Shown here: positions 46,132 through 54,063 of the stretch, one piece after another
How positions within the stretch are numbered: the first letter of the stretch is position 1
Layout: every line of letters begins with the position of its first letter
Assembly: GCF_023241715.1 (NCBI RefSeq)
Contig: NZ_JALQCW010000023.1
Span: forward strand, 38,656-102,655
Direction of reading: 5' to 3'
Source of the DNA: Pseudomonas morbosilactucae
Lineage (GTDB): Bacteria > Pseudomonadota > Gammaproteobacteria > Pseudomonadales > Pseudomonadaceae
DNA: 64,000 nt
Program-made: the position numbers and the translations under genes
The notes under the pieces: generated by a model
The model's input: the letters and a program-made list of their open reading frames with translations, nothing else
Database searches by the model: none
Told to the model about the DNA's origin: nothing

Positions 46132-47955
46132 ATGCCCCATGAAGGCAACCTGCTACAAGCCGCCGTCGTGTTTCTCTGCGCTGCGGTGCTCACCGTGCCC
46201 CTGGCCAAGCGCCTGCAGTTGGGGGCCGTGCTGGGCTACCTGTTTGCCGGGGTGATCATCGGCCCGGCAGTGCTGGGGCTGATCGGCAACCCGCAGAGCG
46301 TCAGCCATATTTCCGAGCTGGGGGTGGTCCTGCTGCTGTTCATCATCGGCCTGGAGCTGTCGCCTCGACGCTTGTGGGTGATGCGCAAGGCGGTGTTCGG
46401 CGTAGGCCTGGCCCAGGTGCTGCTGACCGGTGTGACCATCGGCGTGGTCGCGCTGTGGCTGTTTGGCCAGCCACTGAACAGTGCGATTGTCCTGGGCTTG
46501 GGCCTGGCCTTGTCCTCCACCGCCTTCGGCCTGCAAAGCCTGGCCGAACGCAAGGAACTGACCAGCCCCCACGGGCGCCTGGCCTTTGCCATCCTGCTGT
46601 TCCAGGACATTGCCGCCATCCCCTTGATCGCCATGGTCCCAGTGCTGGCCGGGGCGGCCCACAACACCAGCGGTGCCGAGGACCTGCGCCACGGCCTGCA
46701 AGTGCTGGGCAGCATCGCCGTGGTGGTGGTCGGTGGCCGCTACCTGCTGCGCCCGGTGTTTCGCATCGTCGCCCGCACCGGCCTGCCGGAAGTCTCCACC
46801 GCCACCGCCCTGCTGGTGGTGATCGGCACGGCCTGGCTGATGGATTCGGTGGGCGTGTCCATGGCCCTCGGGGCCTTCCTCGCCGGCCTGCTGCTGGCAG
46901 ACTCCGAATACCGCCACGAGCTGGAAGCACAGATCGAGCCCTTCAAGGGCCTGCTGCTGGGCCTGTTTTTTATCAGCGTCGGCATGGGTGCCAATATCAG
47001 CCTGCTGTTCAGCGCGCCGATCACGGTGCTGGGCCTGACCCTGTTGCTGATTGCCCTCAAGCTGCCGCTGCTGTACGTGGTCGGGCGCCTGGCCGGCGGC
47101 CTCGGCCGGGTCAGCGCAGTGCGCCTGGGGGTGGTGCTGGCGGCCGGTGGTGAATTCGCCTTTGTGGTGTTCAAGATCGGCCGCGACCAGGGCCTGTTCG
47201 AACCCCGGCTGTATGACCTGCTGGTGCTGACCATCACCCTGTCCATGGCCCTCACGCCGCTGTTGCTGCTGGCCTGCGCACGCCTGCTGCGCGCCCCGGC
47301 CAAGCCTGTGGAGATGCCCGCCGAATACCGCGACATCGACACCGATGCACCGCGGGTGGTGATCGCCGGCATGGGCCGTATGGGGCAGATTGTGGCGCGG
47401 ATCCTGCGGGCCCAGAAAATCCCCTTCGTGGCCCTCGACACCTCGGTGGAAACCATCGAGCTGACCCGCAGTTTCGGCGGCATGCCGGTGTTCTACGGCG
47501 ACCCCATGCGCCCGGAAATCCTCAGCGCGGCCAAGGTCGGCCAGGCAGAGTTTTTCGTCATCGCCACCGACGACCCGGAAACCAATATCAAGACCGCCGA
47601 AGTGGTGCGCCGGCTGTACCCGCACATGAAAATCATCGCCCGGGCGCGTAACCGCCAGCACGTGCACCGCCTGGTGGACCTGGGCGCCGAGGCGATCCGC
47701 GAAACCTTCTATTCCAGCCTGGAAATGAGCCGCCGCACCCTGCTCGGCCTGGGCTTGACCCAGGCCCAGGCCGACTCGCGGATCCAGCGTTTCACCTCCC
47801 ACGACCAACAGTTGCTCAAAGCCCAGCACGCGGTGTACGACGACGCCGCCAAGGTCCTGCAGACCGCCCAGGAAGCCCGGGCCGAACTGGCCCGGCTGTT
47901 CGAGGCCGACCATCAGGATGAACAGGTCGAGAACCCCCTGCCGCCGATGCGCTGA
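46132..47955 (+). CDS. CPA2-family monovalent cation:proton antiporter with RCK domain (KefB/YbaL-like)
   Basis: 607 aa. Twelve or thirteen helices of the Na+/H+ exchanger fold (LQLGAVLGYLFAGVIIGPAVLGLIG; LGVVLLLFIIGLELSPRRLWVMRKAVFG; GLGLALSSTAFGLQSLAE; VSMALGAFLAGLLLADSEYRHELE) then a cytoplasmic TrkA-N/RCK domain from about residue 400 (RVVIAGMGRMGQIVARIL, a GxGxxG dinucleotide fold). Such proteins exchange K+ or Na+ for H+ under nucleotide or glutathione control. The preceding gap of 98 nt suggests its own promoter. AGGAG lies 8 nt before the ATG. Confidence 0.92.
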   Translation: MPHEGNLLQAAVVFLCAAVLTVPLAKRLQLGAVLGYLFAGVIIGPAVLGLIGNPQSVSHISELGVVLLLFIIGLELSPRRLWVMRKAVFGVGLAQVLLTGVTIGVVALWLFGQPLNSAIVLGLGLALSSTAFGLQSLAERKELTSPHGRLAFAILLFQDIAAIPLIAMVPVLAGAAHNTSGAEDLRHGLQVLGSIAVVVVGGRYLLRPVFRIVARTGLPEVSTATALLVVIGTAWLMDSVGVSMALGAFLAGLLLADSEYRHELEAQIEPFKGLLLGLFFISVGMGANISLLFSAPITVLGLTLLLIALKLPLLYVVGRLAGGLGRVSAVRLGVVLAAGGEFAFVVFKIGRDQGLFEPRLYDLLVLTITLSMALTPLLLLACARLLRAPAKPVEMPAEYRDIDTDAPRVVIAGMGRMGQIVARILRAQKIPFVALDTSVETIELTRSFGGMPVFYGDPMRPEILSAAKVGQAEFFVIATDDPETNIKTAEVVRRLYPHMKIIARARNRQHVHRLVDLGAEAIRETFYSSLEMSRRTLLGLGLTQAQADSRIQRFTSHDQQLLKAQHAVYDDAAKVLQTAQEARAELARLFEADHQDEQVENPLPPMR

Positions 47956-48055
47956 CGCCGGGGTCATACCTGCGCCGATGCCCTCGGCGCTGCTGACCGT
48001 TTCTGTCGGGCGCCTGCTTTACAGTAGGCGCCCCTGCCCCTCAACGGACGCCGCC

Positions 48056-49153
48056 ATGCCCTCTGAAAATGCCGCCCTCAAGGACATCTTCAACCTCGAA
48101 CGCCTGGTGCACATCGCCGATGAAATGCGCCAGGTGTACCCGGCCTTCGATCACCCGGGCTTTCTCCGGCACGCTACCCAGGGCCTGGCCGAACTGTCGC
48201 TGATGCAACGCCTGGCTCGGGTCAGCGACAGCCTGCACGCGGTGTTGCCACAGGGCTACGCCGACAACCTGCAACGGCTTTATGCCCTGGCGCCGCGGCT
48301 GAATAACCGTTTCGTGTGCATCTTTCTGCCGCACTACGTGGCCAGCCACGGCGCTGAGGATTTCGAGCGCTCCATGGCCGCGCTGAAATTCTTCACCGCC
48401 TTTGGTTCATCGGAGTTCGCCGTGCGGCCGTTCCTGCGCAGCCATCAGCAGGCGACCCTGGAGCACATGCTCGACTGGGCCCAAGACCCGGACCCGCACG
48501 TGCGTCGCCTGGCCAGTGAAGGCTGCCGTCCACGGCTGCCCTGGTCGTTCCGCCTGGAGCGCTTGCAGGCCGACCCGCAACTGGCGGCACCGATCCTCGA
48601 ACAGTTGAACAACGACCCCAGCCTGTACGTGCGCAAGTCGGTGGCCAACCACCTCAACGACATCACCAAGGACCACCCCGAGTGGGTGCTCGATCGCCTG
48701 GAAGGCTGGGACCTGCAAGCGCCCCACCGCGCCTGGATCGCCCGCCACGCCCTGCGCAGCCTGATCAAACAGGGCCAGCCCCGGGCCCTGGCCCTGATTG
48801 GCGCCGGCGCCCGGGCCGAGGTCAGCGTCAGCGACTTCAACGTCGCCCCGGGGCGGCTGCGCCTGGGGGAGTCCTTGCAACTGGCGGTCACGCTGGACTC
48901 CACCTTGGCCGCGGGCCAACGCCTGGTAGTGGACTACGCCATCGACTACATCAAGGCCTCGGGCGTCGCCGCGTCCAAGGTCTTCAAATGGAAAACCTTC
49001 GACCTCGCCGCCGGCGAACGCAAACACCTAGGCCGCAGCCAAAGGATCCAGGCCATGACCACCCGCCGTCACTACCCGGGCCGCCACCAGGTGCACCTGC
49101 TGGTCAACGGACAACGCCTGGCCAGCACCCATTTCGATTTGCAGATTGATTGA
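48056..49153 (+). CDS. alkC: DNA glycosylase AlkC (DNA alkylation repair)
   Basis: 365 aa. HEAT-like repeats over residues 1-260 (SLMQRLARVSDSLHAVLPQGYADNLQRLYAL; LDWAQDPDPHVRRLASEGCRPRLPWSFRLERLQADP; NNDPSLYVRKSVANHLNDITKDHPEWVLDRLEGW), then a beta-rich Ig-like domain (about 265-365: LQLAVTLDSTLAAGQRLVVDYAIDYIKA ... YPGRHQVHLLVNGQRLASTHFDL). That pairing is the architecture described for AlkC of P. fluorescens, which removes 3-methylcytosine and 3-methyladenine without base flipping. The start at 48056 (MPSENAALKDIFN) has a GGA 7 nt upstream; the frame extends to 47918 inside the antiporter gene but is not coding there. Confidence 0.88.
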   Translation: MPSENAALKDIFNLERLVHIADEMRQVYPAFDHPGFLRHATQGLAELSLMQRLARVSDSLHAVLPQGYADNLQRLYALAPRLNNRFVCIFLPHYVASHGAEDFERSMAALKFFTAFGSSEFAVRPFLRSHQQATLEHMLDWAQDPDPHVRRLASEGCRPRLPWSFRLERLQADPQLAAPILEQLNNDPSLYVRKSVANHLNDITKDHPEWVLDRLEGWDLQAPHRAWIARHALRSLIKQGQPRALALIGAGARAEVSVSDFNVAPGRLRLGESLQLAVTLDSTLAAGQRLVVDYAIDYIKASGVAASKVFKWKTFDLAAGERKHLGRSQRIQAMTTRRHYPGRHQVHLLVNGQRLASTHFDLQID

Positions 49154-49201
49154 ACACCCACCGCAGGCAGCCATGGCCTGCCCAACCAAGGAAGAATTTG
49201 C

Positions 49202-50227
49202 ATGACAATCATCAGCCGTTGGGCGAAATCCATCGCCCGAGTCCTGGACAGCAGTTTCAACGTCAGCACCAGCATCGCCGACCACCCGACGCTACTGGGG
49301 GACGCCCGAGAGAGCTTTATCCGCGATGTTCTCAAACGCTTCCTGCCGAGCAATATCAGTATCGGCTCCGGTCAGGTGATCGATGCCTGTGGCGGTATCT
49401 CCAAGCAGATCGACCTGATCATCTATCGCAACGACTTTCCCACCCTGCGCACCTTTGGCTCGGCGGACGTGTACCTGATCGAAGGGGTCATCGCCACGGT
49501 GGAGGTCAAGTCCCAGCTCAACAACCAAAGCCTGGCCCTGGCTCTGGAGAATGGTAAGTCGGTGCGCAACCTCAAGCCCTCAGTGCTAGGCATGTCCCTC
49601 AACGCCTACTGTGAGCAGATCTACCAGCGCCCCTTCGACCAACTGAACACTACTCAAATCAATTCGATCATGGGGTTGATCCTGCCCCCTACCTACATTT
49701 ACGCGTATCGCGGCTATACCCAGGCGGGCCTCGACACCCTGCGCGGACGCCTTAACGATTGGTACAACACGCCCAACGAGAATGGCGAGCAGGACATCAC
49801 CTTGATGCCGGAAGTGATCTGCACCGAAGGCTGCGTCACCCTGAAGAACCTGAACAACCTGTTGCAGCTGCCGGCGGCCAGCGGCGCTGACCTGGAGGCG
49901 TGCTACCGAGCGTTCAACAGCTCGCAGAAAAGCAAGCGCAGCAAGGCCGACTTTCTCGATTGTTTCCGTAGCAGCTCCAGCCAGGAGTTCCATTACGGCA
50001 TCGGCATGAAAACCTCGGATACGCCCTTGCAATACCTGATCTCCAGTCTGCTGGAGGCCGTTATTTCACGTATCGGTTATCAGCAATTGGGAGGCACCGG
50101 TATTCAGTACAACCTGCAGAAATATCACATCAGCGCAGACATGGAGGGCAACTGGTCCGGAGCCGCCGTCAACCTGACGCAAGTCAGCGATCCCAAGCTT
50201 GAATTCGCCAAGGCCCATGGCCTGTAA
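49202..50227 (+). CDS. DUF6602-like PD-(D/E)XK domain protein
   Basis: 341 aa. The N-terminal 110 residues fit a PD-(D/E)XK nuclease-like fold: RESF with Glu37 in helix 1, SGQVIDACGGISKQIDLIIYRND with Asp71, and VIATVEVKSQL with Glu101-x-Lys103. This combination is typical of DUF6602. The C-terminal part (about 200-341) is unfamiliar. AAGGAAG lies 8 nt before the start. Base composition looks lower in GC than the neighbours, hinting at acquisition. It follows alkC by 48 nt on the same strand. Proteins like this occur in defence islands; no partner methylase or helicase is visible, so its role is open. Confidence 0.72.
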   Translation: MTIISRWAKSIARVLDSSFNVSTSIADHPTLLGDARESFIRDVLKRFLPSNISIGSGQVIDACGGISKQIDLIIYRNDFPTLRTFGSADVYLIEGVIATVEVKSQLNNQSLALALENGKSVRNLKPSVLGMSLNAYCEQIYQRPFDQLNTTQINSIMGLILPPTYIYAYRGYTQAGLDTLRGRLNDWYNTPNENGEQDITLMPEVICTEGCVTLKNLNNLLQLPAASGADLEACYRAFNSSQKSKRSKADFLDCFRSSSSQEFHYGIGMKTSDTPLQYLISSLLEAVISRIGYQQLGGTGIQYNLQKYHISADMEGNWSGAAVNLTQVSDPKLEFAKAHGL

Positions 50228-50291
50228 AACATTCTCTAGCCCCGCTGAGCCAAGACTATGCCTCGGATAGGAAGGACCGAAGGCCTGGCAA

Positions 50292-50543
50292 TCATTGGCC
50301 CAGCAAACGGCGTAGCCGCCGCACTTCAGCGATCAGGGCCGGAAGGTCCTGACGGGCGTGGGCAATGAAGCCCTGATCGGCCACACTCGCGCCTGACAGC
50401 TCCAGGCCTTCGCCGTTGAGCCCAGCGGTGCGGATAAAGTTCGAGCCGGACTCATGATCCCGCCCTTCCACATACAACACCCAAGGCCCGGGAGCAGCCC
50501 GCTCACAGCACGCCGCCATCTCATCCAGTTGCTGCCTGTTCAT
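50292..50543 (-). CDS. Small hypothetical protein of Pseudomonas
   Basis: 83 aa: MNRQQLDEMAACCERAAPGPWVLYVEGRDHESGSNFIRTAG ... SVADQGFIAHARQDLPALIAEVRRLRRLLGQ. The PGPW ... DxxFIAHARQDxPALxAEVxRLR pattern is common in small bacterial and phage proteins of unknown function. GGAGGT 8 nt before the ATG at 50543 supports translation. It is the last gene of the minus-strand cluster of small genes from 52907 to 50292. Confidence 0.75.
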   Translation of the reverse strand: MNRQQLDEMAACCERAAPGPWVLYVEGRDHESGSNFIRTAGLNGEGLELSGASVADQGFIAHARQDLPALIAEVRRLRRLLGQ

Positions 50544-50574
50544 GGTTGTTTACCTCCAGACACGGGCCGCCTGA

Positions 50575-51198
50575 TCAACTCAGGCGGCCCTTGAGCAAAC
50601 GGGTCAACCCACGGTTCGCAGGCCGTTGCCCAGGGCTTTCGGCGCCTTGGGGCAATGGGTAGTGGTGCATGGTGTGCCTCACCGTGGCGGTCGCGATGAC
50701 CGGCAGGCCGCACGACGCGGGAGGGTCCCGCTCCAGGGTGACAACCCGGTAAGCACTGCGGCTGCAACCCTGGTCAAAGCGCACCACGGTGGTCCCTTCG
50801 AGAATCACTGCGCCATCCCGGCGTTCTTCGTCGAAAAAGAACAACTCCAAGGGCCCCCGAGCCAGATCATCCAGGCCCCTGAGGGCTTGGTACTGCTTCA
50901 GCAGGGTATTCAGGCGCAAGCCTTTGCCCACGGAAAACCCCACCCCCATGGGCTCGCTGCCGTTGTAGTACAGCTTGCACAGCAGAGACAGTGAGCGCCG
51001 CCGACAGGCCAGCGACACCGACTGTTCATACAGGTGAACATCTTGCGGATCCCCGGCCAGCTCATACCCCCGGCGCACCAGCGTCTGCGGGGAAAAATCC
51101 GCCAGCCCCGCCCAGCCGGCATGCTCCGGCAACGTACCGTCCAGCAACCCGCGCAACAGATCGGGAAAAGACACCGACAATGGATGGAGGTCACTCAT
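50575..51198 (-). CDS. Hypothetical protein
   Basis: 207 aa, soluble. LHPLSVSFPDLLRGLLDGTLPEHAGWAGLADFSPQTLVRRGYELAGDPQDVHLYEQSVSLACRRRSLSLLCKLYYNGSEPMGVGFSVGKGLRLNTLL. I do not recognise a family. No convincing ribosome site precedes the ATG. It sits in the cluster of small minus-strand genes with immunity-like character; its own function is unknown. A stretch of 121 nt separates it from the preceding gene at 51320. Confidence 0.6.
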   Translation of the reverse strand: MSDLHPLSVSFPDLLRGLLDGTLPEHAGWAGLADFSPQTLVRRGYELAGDPQDVHLYEQSVSLACRRRSLSLLCKLYYNGSEPMGVGFSVGKGLRLNTLLKQYQALRGLDDLARGPLELFFFDEERRDGAVILEGTTVVRFDQGCSRSAYRVVTLERDPPASCGLPVIATATVRHTMHHYPLPQGAESPGQRPANRGLTRLLKGRLS

Positions 51199-51319
51199 GG
51201 GTCAGCGTTTTTTTGACAGTTTGGGGGCGATGCATAGATACCCTTCGATGCTTGTTCTGTGCAGGTTGCAGAGGGTGTTGCGAGTCGGGACGCGCTTGAA
51301 CAAGCTGGCACGCGCGACC

Positions 51320-51940
51320 TCAGTCCAGGCTCGCGAGCCTACCCAGAACGGCCTCCACGCTGGCGGCCTGCTGCTCCCGCCCATCAAGGTGGAGGTGTTG
51401 ATTGAGGCGTTGCAGGGCATGGATCAGCTCCGCCTTGTTCAGCCCCAACCCATGCAACTCCAGCATCAGCGCCCACAAGGTTTCGACCGGTTGCGGGTGG
51501 GCCAGCGACTGTTCAATGGCCCCCTGAGTGGCCAGTAGCAACTGCCCGTGATCGTTTTCCGCCAGCAACCAATCGAGTGTCTTGGCCACTAGGTAATACT
51601 CGACATAGCGGCACTCAGCGATGACCTCGCCGACCCGGGCCAAGGGGATATCGAAGACAAAAGGCTCTTGTTCCCCGTCGTCCACCACCCACCAGACATT
51701 ACCGCCCACCTGCGGTGCGACGTCTTGCAGATGCCGGTACCCGCTGTCATCGGCAAAGGATTGCGCCCTGACGGGGCCCCGCAAACCTAGCCACCAGGCA
51801 CGGGGATGACCGTTCACGAACGTCCGGGCGATGGCCGCCAGCACCTGGGGCTTGTGCGTCACTTGGGCGCTGCCCAGATCCAGGGCGGCCAGGGCGACGC
51901 TGAGTTCCTCGGCGAGGCTGTCGGGGTGTGCGGGTGGCAT
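51320..51940 (-). CDS. Hypothetical protein, possibly DUF6756-like
   Basis: 206 aa. FVNGHPRAWWLGLRGPVRAQSFADDSGYRHLQDVAPQVGGNVWWVVDDGEQEPFVFDIPLARVGEVIAECRYVEYYLVAKTLDWLLAENDHG recalls DUF6756, a small family seen among predicted immunity proteins; the C-terminal helical part is extra. The start at 51940 (MPPAHPDSLAEE) is preferred because AAGGAG lies 7 nt upstream; an ATG at 51970 has none. It follows the DUF416-like gene closely and is probably co-translated. Confidence 0.65.
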   Translation of the reverse strand: MPPAHPDSLAEELSVALAALDLGSAQVTHKPQVLAAIARTFVNGHPRAWWLGLRGPVRAQSFADDSGYRHLQDVAPQVGGNVWWVVDDGEQEPFVFDIPLARVGEVIAECRYVEYYLVAKTLDWLLAENDHGQLLLATQGAIEQSLAHPQPVETLWALMLELHGLGLNKAELIHALQRLNQHLHLDGREQQAASVEAVLGRLASLD

Positions 51941-51972
51941 GGGTGACTCCTTGTCTACAGCGTCGGGCATCG

Positions 51973-52527
51973 TCAGGCGCTGCCGGGTTCCGGCACGCTG
52001 GGCAGCGCGTAGCGGGCGTTTTCGGCACGCAGGTCGGCCAACAGGCGCGGGCTGAAGGGGGGATGTTCGAGACGTTGCAGCAGGGCCAGCTGCCAGGCCA
52101 GTTCCCGGGCCAGGGCTGCGTCCGCCGGGCCGCCTTCGTAGCCGTAAATGTCCAGGGCCTCAAGCACCTTGTCCAGGGCATGGCCCGCCCAGTTCCGGTC
52201 ACCCGTGGCGAGAAAATCCACGCAGTAGGCGCTACAGATGGCCGCGCACTGGGCCTGGTCGGCCCGGATGTCGGAGAAGTCTTCGGTGTCCGGAATCAGG
52301 GCTTCGGCCCGGGCGCTGAATGCCGCTTGCGTCACCGGGATGCCGGCGCACAGGTGCTGGAACAGCTGTTCAAGCAGCACTGGCAAGGGCTCCTGAGGCA
52401 TGGCGAACGCCTCGGTAAAGCGTTGATAGATGGGCTGTAAACGCTCGGCCGCCAACAGGCAGAAGGCGCCCAGAGCGTCGTCGGGCAGCTGCAATGCACG
52501 CTGCTGGATGTGCTGTTCCTGGCTCAC
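51973..52527 (-). CDS. DUF416-like (YjaG family) protein
   Basis: 184 aa, helical. LPDDALGAFCLLAAERLQPIYQRFTEAF ... LEQLFQHLCAGIP ... LIPDTEDFSDIRADQAQCAAICSAYCVDFLATGDRNWAGHALDKVLEALDIYGYEG resembles the E. coli YjaG/DUF416 family, whose function is unknown and whose members recur near toxin genes. GTG start at 52527; the AGGAG directly upstream is closer than ideal. Part of the small-gene cluster on the minus strand. Confidence 0.65.
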   Translation of the reverse strand: MSQEQHIQQRALQLPDDALGAFCLLAAERLQPIYQRFTEAFAMPQEPLPVLLEQLFQHLCAGIPVTQAAFSARAEALIPDTEDFSDIRADQAQCAAICSAYCVDFLATGDRNWAGHALDKVLEALDIYGYEGGPADAALARELAWQLALLQRLEHPPFSPRLLADLRAENARYALPSVPEPGSA

Positions 52528-52538
52528 TGCTCCTGGCC

Positions 52539-52907
52539 CTAACCGGACTTGCCGGACAATGGAATCAAGTGATCAGTGCAGGCGAAGCCAATCACCGCAT
52601 CGTCAGCCCAGGTGATTTCCATCACCGAAATGCAGCGGTCATAGCTTTCGCCTTGCAGGGTGCCGTCGGCCTTGAATACCCGCAGGTAGCCGCCGATGGA
52701 GTACCGCGAGCCATCGCCATTGCCGGGCGTGCCCATCTCCGGGATCAGGGCCCGCAGGCTGAACAGCCGGTACTTCTGGTAGTAGAAGGCGTGATTGGGG
52801 CTGTAGCGTTTTTCTTCATACTCTTTGCCGTAGTAAAAGCCGTAGTAGGCCTGATAAGCCAGGAACACGGCGGCCAGGGACCAGAGGATGGAGGTGCGTT
52901 TTTTCAT
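52539..52907 (-). CDS. Small single-pass membrane or exported protein
   Basis: 122 aa. N-terminal MKKRTSILWSLAAVFLAYQAYYGFYYGK is an uncleaved signal anchor or signal peptide, followed by a polar domain (FSLRALIPEMGTPGNGDGSRYSIGGYLRVFKADGTLQGESYDRCISVMEITWADDAVIGFACTD) with two Cys that could form a periplasmic disulfide. No family recognised. It heads the minus-strand cluster of small genes. Its periplasmic placement would suit an immunity protein against a cell-envelope toxin, but that is only context. Confidence 0.65.
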   Translation of the reverse strand: MKKRTSILWSLAAVFLAYQAYYGFYYGKEYEEKRYSPNHAFYYQKYRLFSLRALIPEMGTPGNGDGSRYSIGGYLRVFKADGTLQGESYDRCISVMEITWADDAVIGFACTDHLIPLSGKSG

Positions 52908-52978
52908 GGGGCCAAGCCAGTCCTTTTAGCAACAGCCGGGAAACATCAGGGGCGCCATTAAACAGGCTCTGGCGCCGT

Positions 52979-53902
52979 CTATCCAGCGGCGTTTGAGTCT
53001 TCCACTGCCGGGGGCCGGGCACCCAGCAACAGGGCTTGCTCCGCCTCGCAGAGGGCCACCAGGTAATCCCACACCACGCGCAAGCGCACCGACTTGTGCA
53101 GCTCGCGACGGGTACTGATCCAGTAGGCGCGCTGGATACTTTCAGTCGGCAGCAAGGGCACCAGCCCGGGGTCATCGGCCGCCATGTAGCACGGCAGCAC
53201 GGCGATGCCTAGGCCGGAGCGCGCCGCCTCTTGCTGGGCAATCACGCTGGTGCTGCGAAACACCACCTGGGGGTTGCGGCAGAAGCTGTTGAGGAACATC
53301 AGCTCCGGGCTGAACAGCAGGTCATCGACGTAGCCGATCCAGTGATGCCGCCCCAGGTCCTCGCGGCTGTGCAAGGGCGGCGCGCGATCCAGATAGGCCG
53401 GGCTGGCGTAGAGCGCCAGGGAGTAGTCGGAGAGTTTGCGCGTCACCAGCATGTCCGCCGCCGGGCGTTCCAGGTGGATGCTGATTTCCGCCTCGCGGTT
53501 GAGGATGCTGACAAAGCGCGGTACCGCCACCAGTTCCACCTCCAGCCCCGGGTAACGCTGGAACAGGCCGTGAAAACGCGCGGCGAGAAACCTCACCCCC
53601 AGCCCCTCGGTGACCCCCACGCGGATCTTGCCCAGGGGGGCACTGGACTGGGTGATTTCTTCCTGGGCCAGCAAGGCGACGTTTTCCATGGCCTCGGCGT
53701 GCTTGAGCAACGCCTCGCCGGCCGGGGTCAACTCATAGCCCTGGGCGTGCTGGACAAACAGCGCGGTGCCCAGGCTCTTTTCGATGGCTTCGATGTGCCG
53801 GGCCACCGTGGTGTGGGTGGTCTTGAGCCGCTGCGCCGCAGTGAGCAGGCGGCCGCTGCGCTGCAACTCGAGAAAAAACCGCACATCGTTCCAGTCGAAC
53901 AT
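52979..53902 (-). CDS. LysR-family transcriptional regulator
   Basis: 307 aa. HTH: MFDWNDVRFFLELQRSGRLLTAAQRLKTTHTTVARHIEAIEKSLGTALFVQHAQGYELTPAGEALLKHAE; effector domain with IRVGVTEGLGVRFLAARFHGLFQRYPGLEVELVA. Divergent from the GMC oxidoreductase gene across about 160 bp of AT-rich DNA, so it probably controls that gene and the transporter after it. Confidence 0.9.
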   Translation of the reverse strand: MFDWNDVRFFLELQRSGRLLTAAQRLKTTHTTVARHIEAIEKSLGTALFVQHAQGYELTPAGEALLKHAEAMENVALLAQEEITQSSAPLGKIRVGVTEGLGVRFLAARFHGLFQRYPGLEVELVAVPRFVSILNREAEISIHLERPAADMLVTRKLSDYSLALYASPAYLDRAPPLHSREDLGRHHWIGYVDDLLFSPELMFLNSFCRNPQVVFRSTSVIAQQEAARSGLGIAVLPCYMAADDPGLVPLLPTESIQRAYWISTRRELHKSVRLRVVWDYLVALCEAEQALLLGARPPAVEDSNAAG

Positions 53903-54035
53903 GCCTGTTCCTTTTGCCAGGGGGAAAGCACCAGAGGAGCCGTCCTGGGGGAAATCGAGCGCTGTTTAAAAACGCACAGCTGCTGCGTAAAAACTAACAT
54001 TTTTTTAACGAAAGCTAACAACTAGGATGAACCGC

Positions 54036-54049
54036 AACAAGAACAACAA
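54036..54049 (+). promoter_or_regulatory. A-rich Hfq/Crc-type motif before the GMC gene
   Basis: AACAAGAACAACAA, several overlapping AANAANAA units, immediately before the GAGGAGG ribosome site of the GMC oxidoreductase. Fits Hfq/Crc translational repression. Confidence 0.55.
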
Positions 54050-54063
54050 TGAGGAGGTCATGG

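Noticed and set aside
46153..47967. 604-aa antisense frame over the CPA2 antiporter (and similar long frames at 21089-23002, 23926-26136, 32331-34220, 35717-36964, 39716-41473 and 54058-55545)
   Set aside because: His/Gln/Gly-rich products, no ribosome sites, each fully opposite a gene with clear domains; shadow frames of high-GC codon use.
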